Shown here piece after piece: positions 46,183-54,700 of a stretch of 64,000 nucleotides of DNA. The stretch's first letter is position 1. Each line of letters begins with the position of its first letter. The stretch is from Clostridia bacterium. Its GTDB lineage: Bacteria > Bacillota > Clostridia > TANB77 > CAG-465. The stretch lies in NCBI GenBank assembly GCA_900772475.1, contig CAAHEI010000048.1, positions 1 to 64,000 on the forward strand. The letters are read 5' to 3'. The notes under the pieces were generated by a model, which was given only the letters and a program-made list of their open reading frames with translations, made no database searches and was not told where the DNA came from. Made by a program: the position numbers and the translations under genes.

Positions 46183-48645
46183 TTAATTATTAATGTACAA
46201 AGCTACTCTAAATCCATATGATTTTAAAAGATTATTCTTAATTACTTCACGTATTGTTACTTCTGAATTACTTTTAGGTGTATATGCTGATCCACCTCTT
46301 AAAACAGGCAAATCACCATCAGAATGCGTTTCCATTGTATATTCACTATAATTTCCAACCATATCATAAATATTTTTTATGCAATAATTATTATTAGATC
46401 CCGATACACTTAATGTATCTGTACCTATATTTCCATATTCACTCGATTTTTGGAGATAATTTGGATAATTCTTTTCAATAAATTTAAGAGTAATATCCCA
46501 TTGTTCTGCATATACAAGTGTAGATATTACACCAGTCTCATTAGTTAAATTTAAAGGTAAACCATATTCTGAAATTTTATTTGTATTTACATACATTCCT
46601 CTTGCAAGTTTTTTTACAACATCTATATTTGCTATATTCCATACCGTTTTTTCAGGCTTAGATATTGGCAAGACACTACCATCATACTTTTCAATATCTT
46701 TGGTATCAGAAATACCTGCCTCATATCTTGCAATATAAAATCCTCCATTTTTCTTTATACTATCCTTTGTTAAGTTAAATTCCTCATCTTCTACTTCATT
46801 ATACTTTTCAAACTCTGTATCATCTAAATTCCACTTATATGTTACGTATTTATTTTTAAATTCTTCATCACTACTGCTTTCAACTGGAACCCAGACAAAT
46901 TCATTTCCATCTTTATCTTTAATAACCAAACCGTTATTCCATCCATCTGCACTTCCCCATATAGCTTCACCTTCATTTACTGGTGCAAAGCCTTTTGGAA
47001 TAATTGGATTATAATATGTACCAGTTGATTTTAGATTAAATGTACTTGAATTTTCAGTTACTTTCCCTATATCAAGTACATCCCTATCCTGGAGCTTAAA
47101 AACCCTAGTTAATTTATGTTTCGACATAGAATTATCTGTTGAAATAACTTTAATGTACTTAACTTTACCTATATTTTCGTGCTTTATATTTAACGTCTTG
47201 GGTGAATCTGATGAAGTTGAATTAACGTTTACATTTACTTCATTTAAATAATCAATTCCATTTTCACTTGTACTAGCTTGTACACTTGAAACTCCATTTT
47301 TATTTACAAATGTTAAATTGTACGAAAGTAATTTTTCAGTATTTTGATTTAACTCTAACCCAATATACATATCATCCTGTCCATTGTAAAGACCAATTGT
47401 TAAAATTTTACCCTCTTCATTATTATACAAAATATTTCCTGCTTTATCTATAATAATAAATTGTATTCCCTGTATATTTTTATCAACTTTAAGTATAATA
47501 TTTCCATCCTTGTCAGCAATTGCTTTTTTTCCTTTTGCCTTTAGATAATCTACGTCATATTGAGTTACATTATCGTAATAATCTCCTAATTGCCCATTTG
47601 AGTTATATTGTGTTAAATATTCATATCTTACTTCTTTTATACCTGAAGTTTGATCAGATACATTTATAGGAATTAAATTAAATTCTTCTTCATACATAAT
47701 TTCATCTGAATTTATAGAGTAAACTGGCAAATCTGTTTCATAATTTGACATATCAACTTCTATTTTTCCTAATAATTCTCCTCCTTTTTGTTTTATAAAT
47801 GTTATCTTCTTACTCTTTTGTTCAGAATTTTTAAATGCATTACTTTCATCTAAAGTAAATCCATTCAATTCACTTAAATCATTAAAACTAAATTCATTAT
47901 TTCCATCAGTAGTTGTAAGTTTTTTCTTTTTAACATTCGTAGCCTCTAAATATAATTCTTCTGAAGATTTCAAATTAGCTTGAACAAATATATTAATATT
48001 ATTTGTCCACCCTTTAACTGATTTTTTCACAGTTAGCCCATCGATTGTCTGAATTGATATAGATCCATCTCCTTGATATGACATATTTTTATCAATTTTT
48101 ACCTTATTAGTTAATTTTGATGAAAGTGAAAAATATGTTTCATATTTTATTTTTAATCCCTTTACGTAGTATATATTCATTGAAGGGTAAGCCACTACAT
48201 ATACATCTTTTGTATCTCCTCCTGCCTCACCACCTCTACTTGTAGAATTTATATCAAGTTTTTTCAAATCTATTGCATAGTATTCTCCCAATTCATCATT
48301 TTCCTTGTTATAATCTCCATTAAGTTCAAGTTCTGTGATAAATCTTTCTTTATTTTCATCTCCAACCAATTTTAACAGAGCTGATTGTGTCATCATTCCT
48401 CTTTTTAGACCTTCATCAGTGTTAAATTTTACTGGAAAATAATTATTTTGCATATAATATGCTATAGTTAAATCTTCCACTGTTGATAAATCTGTTGCAA
48501 AAGCTGAAAGCTTTGAGTTTTTTGATATATTATCTACACTAACAATAATTATGCTCAACAAAATAATCATTATAATTATTGTAATTAACAAAACAACTAA
48601 TGATATACCTCTTTTCTTATTTACCTTTTTTATTTCATTTATCAT
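46183..48645 (-). CDS. Pseudopilin-like protein with formylglycine-enzyme-like C-terminus
   Basis: This 820-aa protein starts with a type IV pilin-like leader (KKRG/ISLVVLLITIIIMIILLSI, residues 10-34). Glu5 of classic pilins is replaced by Val. The 500-residue middle is beta-rich and repetitive, suggesting Ig-like modules. The last ~220 residues look like the FGE/SUMF1 fold: NEFVWVPVES, GGFYIARYEAG, NIYDMVGNYSEYTME, VLRGGSAY and YGFRVALYI. The catalytic Cys pair of true FGE is not evident, so it may bind rather than oxidise. GGTGATAAAGG precedes the ATG. It probably is cotranscribed with addA. Confidence 0.75.
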   Translation of the reverse strand: MINEIKKVNKKRGISLVVLLITIIIMIILLSIIIVSVDNISKNSKLSAFATDLSTVEDLTIAYYMQNNYFPVKFNTDEGLKRGMMTQSALLKLVGDENKERFITELELNGDYNKENDELGEYYAIDLKKLDINSTSRGGEAGGDTKDVYVVAYPSMNIYYVKGLKIKYETYFSLSSKLTNKVKIDKNMSYQGDGSISIQTIDGLTVKKSVKGWTNNINIFVQANLKSSEELYLEATNVKKKKLTTTDGNNEFSFNDLSELNGFTLDESNAFKNSEQKSKKITFIKQKGGELLGKIEVDMSNYETDLPVYSINSDEIMYEEEFNLIPINVSDQTSGIKEVRYEYLTQYNSNGQLGDYYDNVTQYDVDYLKAKGKKAIADKDGNIILKVDKNIQGIQFIIIDKAGNILYNNEEGKILTIGLYNGQDDMYIGLELNQNTEKLLSYNLTFVNKNGVSSVQASTSENGIDYLNEVNVNVNSTSSDSPKTLNIKHENIGKVKYIKVISTDNSMSKHKLTRVFKLQDRDVLDIGKVTENSSTFNLKSTGTYYNPIIPKGFAPVNEGEAIWGSADGWNNGLVIKDKDGNEFVWVPVESSSDEEFKNKYVTYKWNLDDTEFEKYNEVEDEEFNLTKDSIKKNGGFYIARYEAGISDTKDIEKYDGSVLPISKPEKTVWNIANIDVVKKLARGMYVNTNKISEYGLPLNLTNETGVISTLVYAEQWDITLKFIEKNYPNYLQKSSEYGNIGTDTLSVSGSNNNYCIKNIYDMVGNYSEYTMETHSDGDLPVLRGGSAYTPKSNSEVTIREVIKNNLLKSYGFRVALYINN

Positions 48646-49019
48646 CCTTTATCACCTTTTGACTTAATATACAATTTCACATAGTATTATACATACAATT
48701 ATATATTTTATTATTACTTTTTTCAAGTTATTTTATAATAAAATAACTGATAAATTTTATTATAACTAAAATTTATTTAAGTATTACGAAATATATTATT
48801 ACAAATATTTTTTATATTATAGGAAAAATATAAAGTAAAAAGTTTAAATTCCTTAAAATCAAGAAAATTAAGAAAGCTATTAGATTTTTCTAGAGTAAAA
48901 ATGATAAAGATAAAATAAGAAGTGAAAAATAGAACAAAAGTAATATTTTTAATATGTATATCTTTTTTATACTATTTTAGCATTGCTATTTGACATATAT
49001 TTTGATATAATTTAAATAG
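48646..49019. other. 374-bp intergenic between divergent genes
   Basis: It holds the promoter of the tsaE operon near its right end, and a TATAAT-like box for the pseudopilin gene near 48690. Otherwise it is AT-rich, with no coding frame or hairpin that I would defend. Confidence 0.5.
48983..49011 (+). promoter_or_regulatory. Promoter of the tsaE operon
   Basis: TTGCTA - 17 bp - TATAAT on the plus strand. The start of transcription would fall near 49018, giving an extremely short leader. Confidence 0.6.
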
Positions 49020-49028
49020 GTGATTTTT

Positions 49029-49517
49029 TTGGAAGAAATGACACAAACAAATATTGATAATATTATAAAGAAAATATCAGAAAATAAAAAGCTAAAATTT
49101 AGATACATATATTTATCAAAATCCGAAAATGATACATTAAAACTTGGGTATATTTTAGCAAAATATATGATAAAGTCCACAGTAATAACGTTAAATGGTG
49201 AACTTGGATCCGGAAAAACTGTCCTTGTAAAAGGTATAGGAAATTACTTTGATATTCAAAGTGAAATCTCAAGTCCTACATTTACAATAGTTAATGAATA
49301 TGACACATCAAAATTTCCAATATATCATTTTGATGTATATAGACTAAATGATATGTATACTTTCCTTGAAACTATAGGTACTGACTACTTTTTAAACGGA
49401 GCATGTGTAATTGAATGGGGAGAAATGTTAGACGAATTGTTACCTAGAAATACTATACATATTGATTTTGAAAAAAAAGATAATAATATAAGAAAAATAA
49501 TAATTTGGAGGAAATAG
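49029..49517 (+). CDS. tsaE: tRNA threonylcarbamoyladenosine biosynthesis ATPase TsaE
   Basis: The P-loop GELGSGKT, SSPTFTIVNEY, HFDVYRL and IEWGE motifs are all present and identify TsaE, which supports TsaB-TsaD in t6A37 formation on ANN-decoding tRNAs. The start is uncertain: GTG at 49020, TTG at 49029 or ATG at 49038. AGGTGA at 49018-49023 is spaced correctly only for the TTG, so I use that. The promoter's predicted start near 49018 also disfavours the GTG. It heads a tsaE-tsaB-rimI operon. tsaD is not in the window. Confidence 0.9.
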   Translation: MEEMTQTNIDNIIKKISENKKLKFRYIYLSKSENDTLKLGYILAKYMIKSTVITLNGELGSGKTVLVKGIGNYFDIQSEISSPTFTIVNEYDTSKFPIYHFDVYRLNDMYTFLETIGTDYFLNGACVIEWGEMLDELLPRNTIHIDFEKKDNNIRKIIIWRK

Positions 49518-49518
49518 T

Positions 49519-50247
49519 ATGAATATTCTTGCAATTGACACTACTACCAGAACTGCTGGTGTTTCTGTAAAAAAAGATGAAGAATTATATATAGATAAAG
49601 TGGAAAATGAGGTGACGCATTCAGAAAAACTTCTCCCACTTATCGATAAAGTTTTACAAAATGCAAATTTACAAATTAAAGATATTTCAGCCCTTGCATG
49701 TATTAATGGTCCTGGTTCTTTTACTGGAATTCGTATCGGACTTGCAACGTTAAAAGCTATTTCACAGGTAAGAAATGTCGATATTTTTTCAATAAATTCT
49801 TTAGAACTTATTGCATATACGACATTTATAAAAAATGATTTTCCAAATAATTGCTACATAGTTTCTATGTTATCTACAAATAATGATAGAATTTTTTATT
49901 CAATATACAATATAGAAAAGTTAGATAACCAAAAAATTTTAATAAAAAGTATTTTTAATATTCAAAATGATTACATAGATGAGGCAATAGAAAAGATTAA
50001 TGATTATATTTTAAAAATCCCTAAAAATAGCTTAATTGTAGTTTCTGGAAATTGTACAAATAAATTTAGTAATGATCTTATTAAATTAAAATGCAATAAA
50101 TATGAATTGTATCCTACAACTAATGACTGCATAGATGCATTTTCTAAAATTTTCAATGTAACTGATTATATATTTAATGCATACACATTAAAGGCAACGT
50201 ATGCAAGGCCATCTCAAGCTGAAAGGTGTAAAAATGCAAAACTTTAA
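49519..50247 (+). CDS. tsaB: tRNA threonylcarbamoyladenosine biosynthesis protein TsaB
   Basis: This 242-aa ASKHA-fold protein starts MNILAIDTTTRTAGVSV and has GPGSFTGIRIGLATLK, the hallmark of TsaB. It dimerises with TsaD in the t6A synthase. The C-terminal YARPSQAERCKNAKL is the usual end. TGGAGG lies before the ATG, and the stop of tsaE is one base upstream. Confidence 0.94.
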   Translation: MNILAIDTTTRTAGVSVKKDEELYIDKVENEVTHSEKLLPLIDKVLQNANLQIKDISALACINGPGSFTGIRIGLATLKAISQVRNVDIFSINSLELIAYTTFIKNDFPNNCYIVSMLSTNNDRIFYSIYNIEKLDNQKILIKSIFNIQNDYIDEAIEKINDYILKIPKNSLIVVSGNCTNKFSNDLIKLKCNKYELYPTTNDCIDAFSKIFNVTDYIFNAYTLKATYARPSQAERCKNAKL

Positions 50248-50686
50248 TATAAATGAAGTAAAAATTTTACCTCTAGATATAAAGCTAATTAATGAAGTCT
50301 TGAATATTGAAAATGAATTAAGAATTCATATTCTATCTAAAGAAAATATTTTAAAAGAATTAAATAATCAAACATTCTTTTATTTTGTTGCAATTTATCA
50401 TAATGAAGTAATTGGATATATTTCATTTAGTTTAATTTATGACATAGAAATAGAATCTATAGTAGTAAAGAAAAAGTATCAAAGACTAGGCATTGGAACT
50501 TTACTTATTGATTACATATTCCAATTTGCAACAATACATAAAATTAGTAATATATATTTAGAGGTTAGAAAATCAAATTTTTCTGCTATATCTCTTTATA
50601 AGAAAAAAGGATTTTCAGAAGTATCAATAAGAAAAAATTATTATAACAATTCAGAAGATGCATTAATATTAAAAAAATTACAATAG
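50234..50686 (+). CDS. rimI: Ribosomal-protein-alanine N-acetyltransferase RimI
   Basis: This 150-aa GNAT protein has the acetyl-CoA loop RLGIGTLLIDYIFQFA and the terminal YKKKGFSEVSIRKNYY typical of RimI, which acetylates S18 in E. coli. An ATG at 50201 lies well inside tsaB. AAAGGTG sits five bases before the ATG at 50234, which gives the usual 14-base overlap with tsaB. Position third after tsaE-tsaB is the classical order. Confidence 0.9.
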   Translation: MQNFNINEVKILPLDIKLINEVLNIENELRIHILSKENILKELNNQTFFYFVAIYHNEVIGYISFSLIYDIEIESIVVKKKYQRLGIGTLLIDYIFQFATIHKISNIYLEVRKSNFSAISLYKKKGFSEVSIRKNYYNNSEDALILKKLQ

Positions 50687-50754
50687 TACAAATCCCATCA
50701 TTGTAACTTTATGTATATTAAGTCGCTATTTTAAAGCTAATTTTGTACATTTTC

Positions 50755-50783
50755 TTGACTTTAAATATATTCTGATGTATAAT
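50755..50783 (+). promoter_or_regulatory. Promoter of the VanW lipoprotein gene
   Basis: TTGACT - 17 bp - TATAAT on the plus strand, 52 bases before the ATG. Confidence 0.8.
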
Positions 50784-50835
50784 TTATGTTATTAAAAAAA
50801 TATAATCTATAAAAAATTTAGGAGGATAATTTTTA

Positions 50836-51942
50836 ATGAAAATATTTTTTCGGAAAACAATATTATTAATCTTAATCTTTACAGTTTTATGCACAGTTTG
50901 TGCATGTACTAAAAATATAGAAGATGATCCTGAAAACTCTAATGCAATATCATCAACTAACCCTACTGATTCACAAGAGATATATAAAAATTATATTGTA
51001 ACTGCAGAACTTGTGAATATAAGAAAAGAACCCAACATAAATTCTGAAATAATTGATAAATATTTCAAGAATACAATAATTGCAGCCACTTTAAAGAATG
51101 AAAAGTGGAATAAAATAAAGCTTGATAATGATTCTGAGGCATATATATATGCAGATTATACTAAAGAAATTACTGATGAGGAGTATGAAAAATTTAAAGA
51201 TTACCAGATAGCAGAAAAAAAAGAAAAATATGCTACTATATCAGTTACATCAGCAAATATTAGATCACTCCCAAGTACTGACAGTGATATTATTGCGACC
51301 TTTCAAAAAGCTGATCCAATAAAAATTTTGGCAACCACTGAAAATAATTGGTATGTTATTGAATATAACGAAATAACATGCTACATTTCACCAGAGGTTG
51401 TACAACTATTAACCTCTAAAGAAGAATATGAAAGTTATATTTCAAGACCAGCCAAAGGTATCTATAACTATTCAGAAGATACTTGTTCTTTGATTGGAAG
51501 TTACACCACCGATTATTCTTTTTCATCAGAAAACCGTGCTTTTAACATAGAGAAAGCTTCAGATGAAATAAATGATCTGGTTATATTACCAGGCTCAACT
51601 TTTAATTGGTGTAGAGATATGGGAGCATGTGGAAAAGATGAAGGGTATCTTGAGTCTAACGAAATAGTAAATAGTGAGTATGTAACTGGTTATGGAGGAG
51701 GTATTTGTCAATTAAGTTCAACTTTATGTGCGGCAATAATTGAAAGTGACAGTAATATTTCATTTATTCAAAGGCATATTCACGCACTTCCGCAATCATA
51801 TATTTCCTCAGAGCTTGAAGCAACTGTCTCCTACCCTGATTGTAACTTCATTTTTAAAAACGATAATAATTATAAAATGCTAATACGTGTATTTTATGAT
51901 GGTTATTACTTAACTGTCAAGTTATTTAAGATTAATGAATAA
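50836..51942 (+). CDS. SH3-SH3-VanW cell-surface lipoprotein
   Basis: This 368-aa protein has a signal peptide (residues 1-23) ending in a lipobox-like VCAC, so C24 is probably lipidated. Two bacterial SH3 modules follow (VNIRKEPNINSEII at ~55 and ANIRSLPSTDSDII at ~140). The C-terminal half is a VanW domain with TFNWCRDMGAC and GYGGGICQLSSTLCAA. SH3b domains bind cell-wall peptides. VanW domains are common in clostridial envelope proteins, with no proven chemistry. AGGAGG precedes the ATG, and it has its own promoter and terminator. Confidence 0.88.
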   Translation: MKIFFRKTILLILIFTVLCTVCACTKNIEDDPENSNAISSTNPTDSQEIYKNYIVTAELVNIRKEPNINSEIIDKYFKNTIIAATLKNEKWNKIKLDNDSEAYIYADYTKEITDEEYEKFKDYQIAEKKEKYATISVTSANIRSLPSTDSDIIATFQKADPIKILATTENNWYVIEYNEITCYISPEVVQLLTSKEEYESYISRPAKGIYNYSEDTCSLIGSYTTDYSFSSENRAFNIEKASDEINDLVILPGSTFNWCRDMGACGKDEGYLESNEIVNSEYVTGYGGGICQLSSTLCAAIIESDSNISFIQRHIHALPQSYISSELEATVSYPDCNFIFKNDNNYKMLIRVFYDGYYLTVKLFKINE

Positions 51943-51949
51943 TATTTAT

Positions 51950-51988
51950 AAAAAGGAAAAATAAGGAAACTTATCTTTCCTTTTTATT
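51950..51988 (+). terminator. Terminator of the VanW lipoprotein gene
   Basis: AAAAAGGAAAAATAAG - GAAA - CTTATCTTTCCTTTTT, a long stem with a GAAA loop and one bulge. Confidence 0.85.
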
Positions 51989-51992
51989 GTTG

Positions 51993-52157
51993 CTATTTAG
52001 ACTATAGTTAACTAAAACTCAAAATTAAGTTTTATTAGTAATATAATATACATAACAAAATTAATATTTTATTTCTATATAATTAGCAGTAATCACTTTA
52101 AAGTACATTATATCAATCTTTTCATACAATTATTTAATTTTTAGCTAATCTGAATAG
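51993..52157. mobile_element. Dispersed non-coding element, copy B (MITE-like)
   Basis: Homologous to 35388-35526. The left end CTATTTAGACTATAGTTAA is mirrored at 52138-52157, whose reverse complement is CTATTCAGATTAGCTAAAAA, so the 165-bp unit has imperfect inverted ends. It lies between the VanW terminator and the lon promoter. There is no coding capacity. Confidence 0.65.
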
Positions 52158-52190
52158 AAACTTTTTATTTTGTCTTTTTTTAAAAACAAC

Positions 52191-52219
52191 TTGAATAATT
52201 TTTTCCTTTATAATACAAT
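52191..52219 (+). promoter_or_regulatory. Promoter of the lon-like gene
   Basis: TTGAAT - 17 bp - TACAAT on the plus strand, 40 bases before the ATG and just outside the dispersed element. Confidence 0.65.
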
Positions 52220-52258
52220 ATATATGATATATGATTACAAAAGATCTGAGGGGGACAT

Positions 52259-54670
52259 ATGAAAAAATTTAAAGAATTAAATGTTAAAGATTTAAAAAAC
52301 GAATGTGAAATTGAAGATTTTAAATTTAAAAAAACTACTGAACTTGAACCTTTTAATGGAATAATTGGTCAAGAAAGAGCTATGAATGCTATAAAAACTG
52401 CAATGCAAATACCACAAAAAGGATTTAATTTATATCTTTGTGGAAGTATTGGAATAGGTAAAACAGCATATGCCTTATCTGTTGTAAATAATCTTGCAAA
52501 AGATCAACCTGTTCCAAATGATATTTGCTACGTATATAATTTTGAAAATCCAAATGAACCTATTTCAATAGTTTTGGAACCTGGAATGGGACTTGAATTT
52601 AAGAGAGATATGAATAGATTTATTTCTTCACTTCTAAATAGACTTTCTAAGGATTTAACTGGTGATATGTATGAAAAGGAAAAGAAAAATATTCTGGATA
52701 GATATGAACACGCAAAAGAAAAAATAATGAAAGAATTTGATAAATCTACTTTTGAACAAGGCTTTAAAGTAAGAAATACCAAAGATGGAATATACTTCTC
52801 TCCTGTTCATAATGGAGTAGTTTTAAATGAAGACGCATACAAAGTTCTAGATGAAAAATCAAAAAAATATTTTGAAGAAAAAGGTCCTAAAATTCAAGAA
52901 CAAACATTGCAAGTATTAAAAAAACTTGATAATTTAGATAAAGAAGCTAAATCAGTTATTGAAGAATGGGAATCAAATTTAACTACTTTTGCTGTTACTC
53001 AGTGTATGAGTGATTTAAAAATAAAATACAAAAATAATTTAAAAATTCAAAATTTCCTATACTCTATTCAAAGTGATGTTATAAAAAATATTGATTATAT
53101 AAAACAATATGAGGAATCACAAAGCAAAAATAATCAACAGGTTCCACAGCAAATGATGATGCAAATGTCAAGAATGGCTATAAACAAGCCATGGGATAAT
53201 TACAGAGTAAATTTACTTGTTGATAATGACAAGTTAATGCATGCTCCTGTTATTCAATGTAAAAATCCAAATTATTATGATTTATTTGGTAAACTTGAAT
53301 TCGAAACATCTCCTGCTGGAACAAGAACTAATTATATGTTATTAAAACCAGGTCTTGTCCATAAAGCAAATGGTGGATATTTAATTGTAAATGTAAGAGA
53401 TGTACTTTCAAATCAACCAACTTGGGAAGCTTTTAAAAGAGTAATTAGAAATCAAGAATTATCAATAGATAGTTCACGTGATATTGCCCAACCAATAACT
53501 ATTGCAAGTCTAAAACCAGAACCTATAGCTATTAATATGCAAGTAATTTTAATTGGTTCTGAAATGCATTATCAACAACTTGCTGCTATGGATGCTGATT
53601 TTAAAAAATTATTTAAAGTAAAGGCTGATTTTGAAGATACTTATCCTAGAAACAATGAAAATATAGAAAAATTAGCTAGATATATTGCCTTTGTTGAAAA
53701 GAAACATAAGTTACTTCCATTCTTAGCAAGTGCTGTTAAAGAAATAGTTGAATATAGTTCAAGATGTGCAAACGATAAAAATAAATTAACTGCTGTACTA
53801 CAAGATATTTCAGATATTGCAATTGAATCAAACTTTATTGCTAAAAAAAATAAAAAGAAATCTGTATCTGATAAAGAAGTAAAACAAGCATGTGTTACAA
53901 GAGCTGAACGTTTTGGAAAATATAACGATAATTTAAATCAAATGATTACTGATGGAGATATAATGATATCAACAAATGGAGAGAAAGTAGGTCAAATAAA
54001 TGGACTTACAATAATGATGAATGGAGATTTATCATTTGGTCATGCTGTTAGGGTTACTGCAAATACGTTTATTGGAAAATCTGGAGTTATTAATATCGAA
54101 CGTGAAGTTTCTATGAGTGGAAATACTCATTCAAAAGGTGTATATATTTTATCTGCATATATTGGTGAAAAATATGCTCAAGATAATCCATTATCACTTA
54201 CTGCAAGTATTTGTTTTGAACAACTATATAATGGTGTTGATGGTGATAGTGCCTCTTCTACTGAACTTTATGCAATACTATCAAGTCTTTCAGGTATACC
54301 TATAAAACAAAGTCTTGCTGTTACAGGTTCTGTAAATCAAAAAGGTGAAATTCAACCAGTTGGTGGTGTTACTGATAAAATAGAAGGTTTCTTTAGAGTA
54401 TGTAAATCTAAAGGTTTAAATGGTGAAAATGGAGTAATAATTCCTATACAAAATGTTAAAAATTTAAATCTTGGTGATGAGATTATAAAAGCTGTAGAAG
54501 AAGGAAAATTTCATATATACCCTATTTCTTCAATTGATGAAGGCATTGAAGTATTAACTGGTATGAAATCTGGTAAATTACTTGAAACAGGCGAATATGA
54601 AAAAAATTCAATAAACTATCTCGTTCAGAAAAAACTTAGAAAATATGCACAATGTTCCAACAATAATTAA
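52259..54670 (+). CDS. LonB-like ATP-dependent protease
   Basis: This 803-aa protein has an N-terminal AAA module with Walker A GSIGIGKTA at ~62, a long coiled insertion (residues 120-280) and a C-terminal Lon protease domain. The catalytic dyad is S664 (GDSASS) and K707 (TDKIEG), 43 residues apart as in E. coli Lon. It lacks the canonical Lon N-domain and matches the AAA_32/Lon_C type found in Clostridia. It should degrade unfolded or regulatory proteins. GAGGGGGA precedes the ATG. It is monocistronic. Confidence 0.92.
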   Translation: MKKFKELNVKDLKNECEIEDFKFKKTTELEPFNGIIGQERAMNAIKTAMQIPQKGFNLYLCGSIGIGKTAYALSVVNNLAKDQPVPNDICYVYNFENPNEPISIVLEPGMGLEFKRDMNRFISSLLNRLSKDLTGDMYEKEKKNILDRYEHAKEKIMKEFDKSTFEQGFKVRNTKDGIYFSPVHNGVVLNEDAYKVLDEKSKKYFEEKGPKIQEQTLQVLKKLDNLDKEAKSVIEEWESNLTTFAVTQCMSDLKIKYKNNLKIQNFLYSIQSDVIKNIDYIKQYEESQSKNNQQVPQQMMMQMSRMAINKPWDNYRVNLLVDNDKLMHAPVIQCKNPNYYDLFGKLEFETSPAGTRTNYMLLKPGLVHKANGGYLIVNVRDVLSNQPTWEAFKRVIRNQELSIDSSRDIAQPITIASLKPEPIAINMQVILIGSEMHYQQLAAMDADFKKLFKVKADFEDTYPRNNENIEKLARYIAFVEKKHKLLPFLASAVKEIVEYSSRCANDKNKLTAVLQDISDIAIESNFIAKKNKKKSVSDKEVKQACVTRAERFGKYNDNLNQMITDGDIMISTNGEKVGQINGLTIMMNGDLSFGHAVRVTANTFIGKSGVINIEREVSMSGNTHSKGVYILSAYIGEKYAQDNPLSLTASICFEQLYNGVDGDSASSTELYAILSSLSGIPIKQSLAVTGSVNQKGEIQPVGGVTDKIEGFFRVCKSKGLNGENGVIIPIQNVKNLNLGDEIIKAVEEGKFHIYPISSIDEGIEVLTGMKSGKLLETGEYEKNSINYLVQKKLRKYAQCSNNN

Positions 54671-54671
54671 C

Positions 54672-54700
54672 AAAAGGTGAGTCAGTGGCTCACCTTTTTA
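54672..54700. terminator. Bidirectional terminator between lon-like and Mur ligase genes
   Basis: AAAAGGTGAG - 7 nt - CTCACCTTTT, a perfect 10-bp stem between convergent genes, with T-runs on both sides. Confidence 0.9.
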
